This document shows, in pieces, positions 4,914 through 5,180 of a DNA stretch of 5,180 nt. The notes under the pieces are model-generated. The model searched no databases, was not told the origin of the DNA, and was given only the letters and a program-made list of their open reading frames with translations. This DNA is from an uncultured Phycisphaerales bacterium. Its GTDB lineage: Bacteria > Planctomycetota > Phycisphaerae > Phycisphaerales > UBA1924. How positions within the stretch are numbered: position 1 is the stretch's first letter; each line of letters starts with the position of its first letter. The translations under genes were made by a program, and so were the position numbers. Location: contig CALMQD010000108.1 of the NCBI GenBank assembly GCA_937871415.1, positions 1 to 5,180 on the forward strand. The letters are read 5' to 3'.

Positions 4914-5180
4914 TCAACTGAAACTCTTCATCGCCGAGTCCGTCGAGTCGTGGATCTGGAACAGCCGGTCCAGTTTCGTGATCTTGAACACCTCGTAGAT
5001 CTGCGGGTCGATGTTCGCCAGGCGCAACTGCCCCTTGCGCGTCTTGATCTTGTTGTTCACCGTGATCAGCGTCCCCAGCGCCGCCGACGACAGGTGGTCC
5101 ACGTTCGCGAAGCTGATCAGCAGCTTGGGAGCCGCCTCCGCCTCCACCAGCCCGCTGATCTCCTCCCCGATGGCGGCGAT
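4914..5180 (-). CDS. STAS-domain anti-sigma factor antagonist (RsbV/SpoIIAA-like), N-terminus outside the window
   Basis: The frame is open from the right edge to a TGA at 4916-4914, giving 88 visible residues. Family members are about 100-120 residues, so perhaps 20-30 are missing. The core has a hydrophobic strand KLLISFANVDH followed by LSSAALGTLI. Aligned without gaps to SpoIIAA (D-S58-S-G-L-G), the second Ser of this motif (residue 32 of the visible part) sits at the phosphorylated serine; the preceding Asp is replaced by Ser. The following segment GQLRLANIDPQIYEVFKITKLDRLFQIHDS is the classical STAS ending, a strand, a helix and an 'F-I' terminal strand. It lies directly before the RsbW-like gene on the same strand, the same order as spoIIAA-spoIIAB, so the two probably form a partner-switching pair. 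Its start and ribosome binding site cannot be seen. Confidence 0.88.
   Translation of the reverse strand: MAAIGEEISGLVEAEAAPKLLISFANVDHLSSAALGTLITVNNKIKTRKGQLRLANIDPQIYEVFKITKLDRLFQIHDSTDSAMKSFS

Overview
The window is high in G+C (well over 60% by eye) and holds five recognisable bacterial protein genes plus the start of a sixth that I cannot name. Strong third-position G/C bias explains the many long antisense reading frames. The gene content, an alanine/proline-rich secreted protein and the sequence style suggest a free-living high-GC bacterium. Planctomycetota (Phycisphaerae-like) is my best guess, but it is an impression and no marker here proves it.

Left part (1-1969): the 5' part of a gene for an exported Ala/Pro/Gln-rich protein reads leftward out of the window from 239. 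It is divergent from ffh (431-1969, + strand), which encodes the signal recognition particle GTPase. The 191-base gap between them carries two adjoining inverted repeats just before the ffh ribosome binding site.

Middle (1970-3886): ffh converges on a two-gene minus-strand unit, iscS (2645-3886) then iscU (2083-2520). IscS is the cysteine desulfurase and IscU the scaffold on which its sulfur is assembled into Fe-S clusters. The convergent junction has several short hairpins that may end transcription from both sides. The 124 bases between iscS and iscU hold an unusual structure. It consists of two tandem arrays of an AT-rich octamer in opposite orientation, which can fold into a long hairpin ending exactly at the iscU ribosome binding site. 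This is the most unusual non-coding signal in the window.

Right part (3887-5180): a 402-base gene-free stretch contains a 22-base imperfect palindrome and a direct repeat 42 bases apart, possible operator elements. Beyond it, also on the minus strand, lie a STAS-domain anti-sigma-factor antagonist (4914 to beyond 5180, N-terminus missing) and a small GHKL-fold ATPase/kinase of the RsbW/SpoIIAB type (4289-4795). Such pairs form partner-switching modules: the kinase phosphorylates a serine of the STAS protein and, when unoccupied, binds another partner, classically a sigma factor. No sigma factor is adjacent. The kinase has a glycine-rich N-terminal linker encoded by four long G-runs.

I found no tRNA, rRNA, CRISPR array, transposase or clear sign of horizontal transfer. 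The genes themselves are known families. The novelty, if any, lies in the intercistronic octamer structure and the G-run linker.
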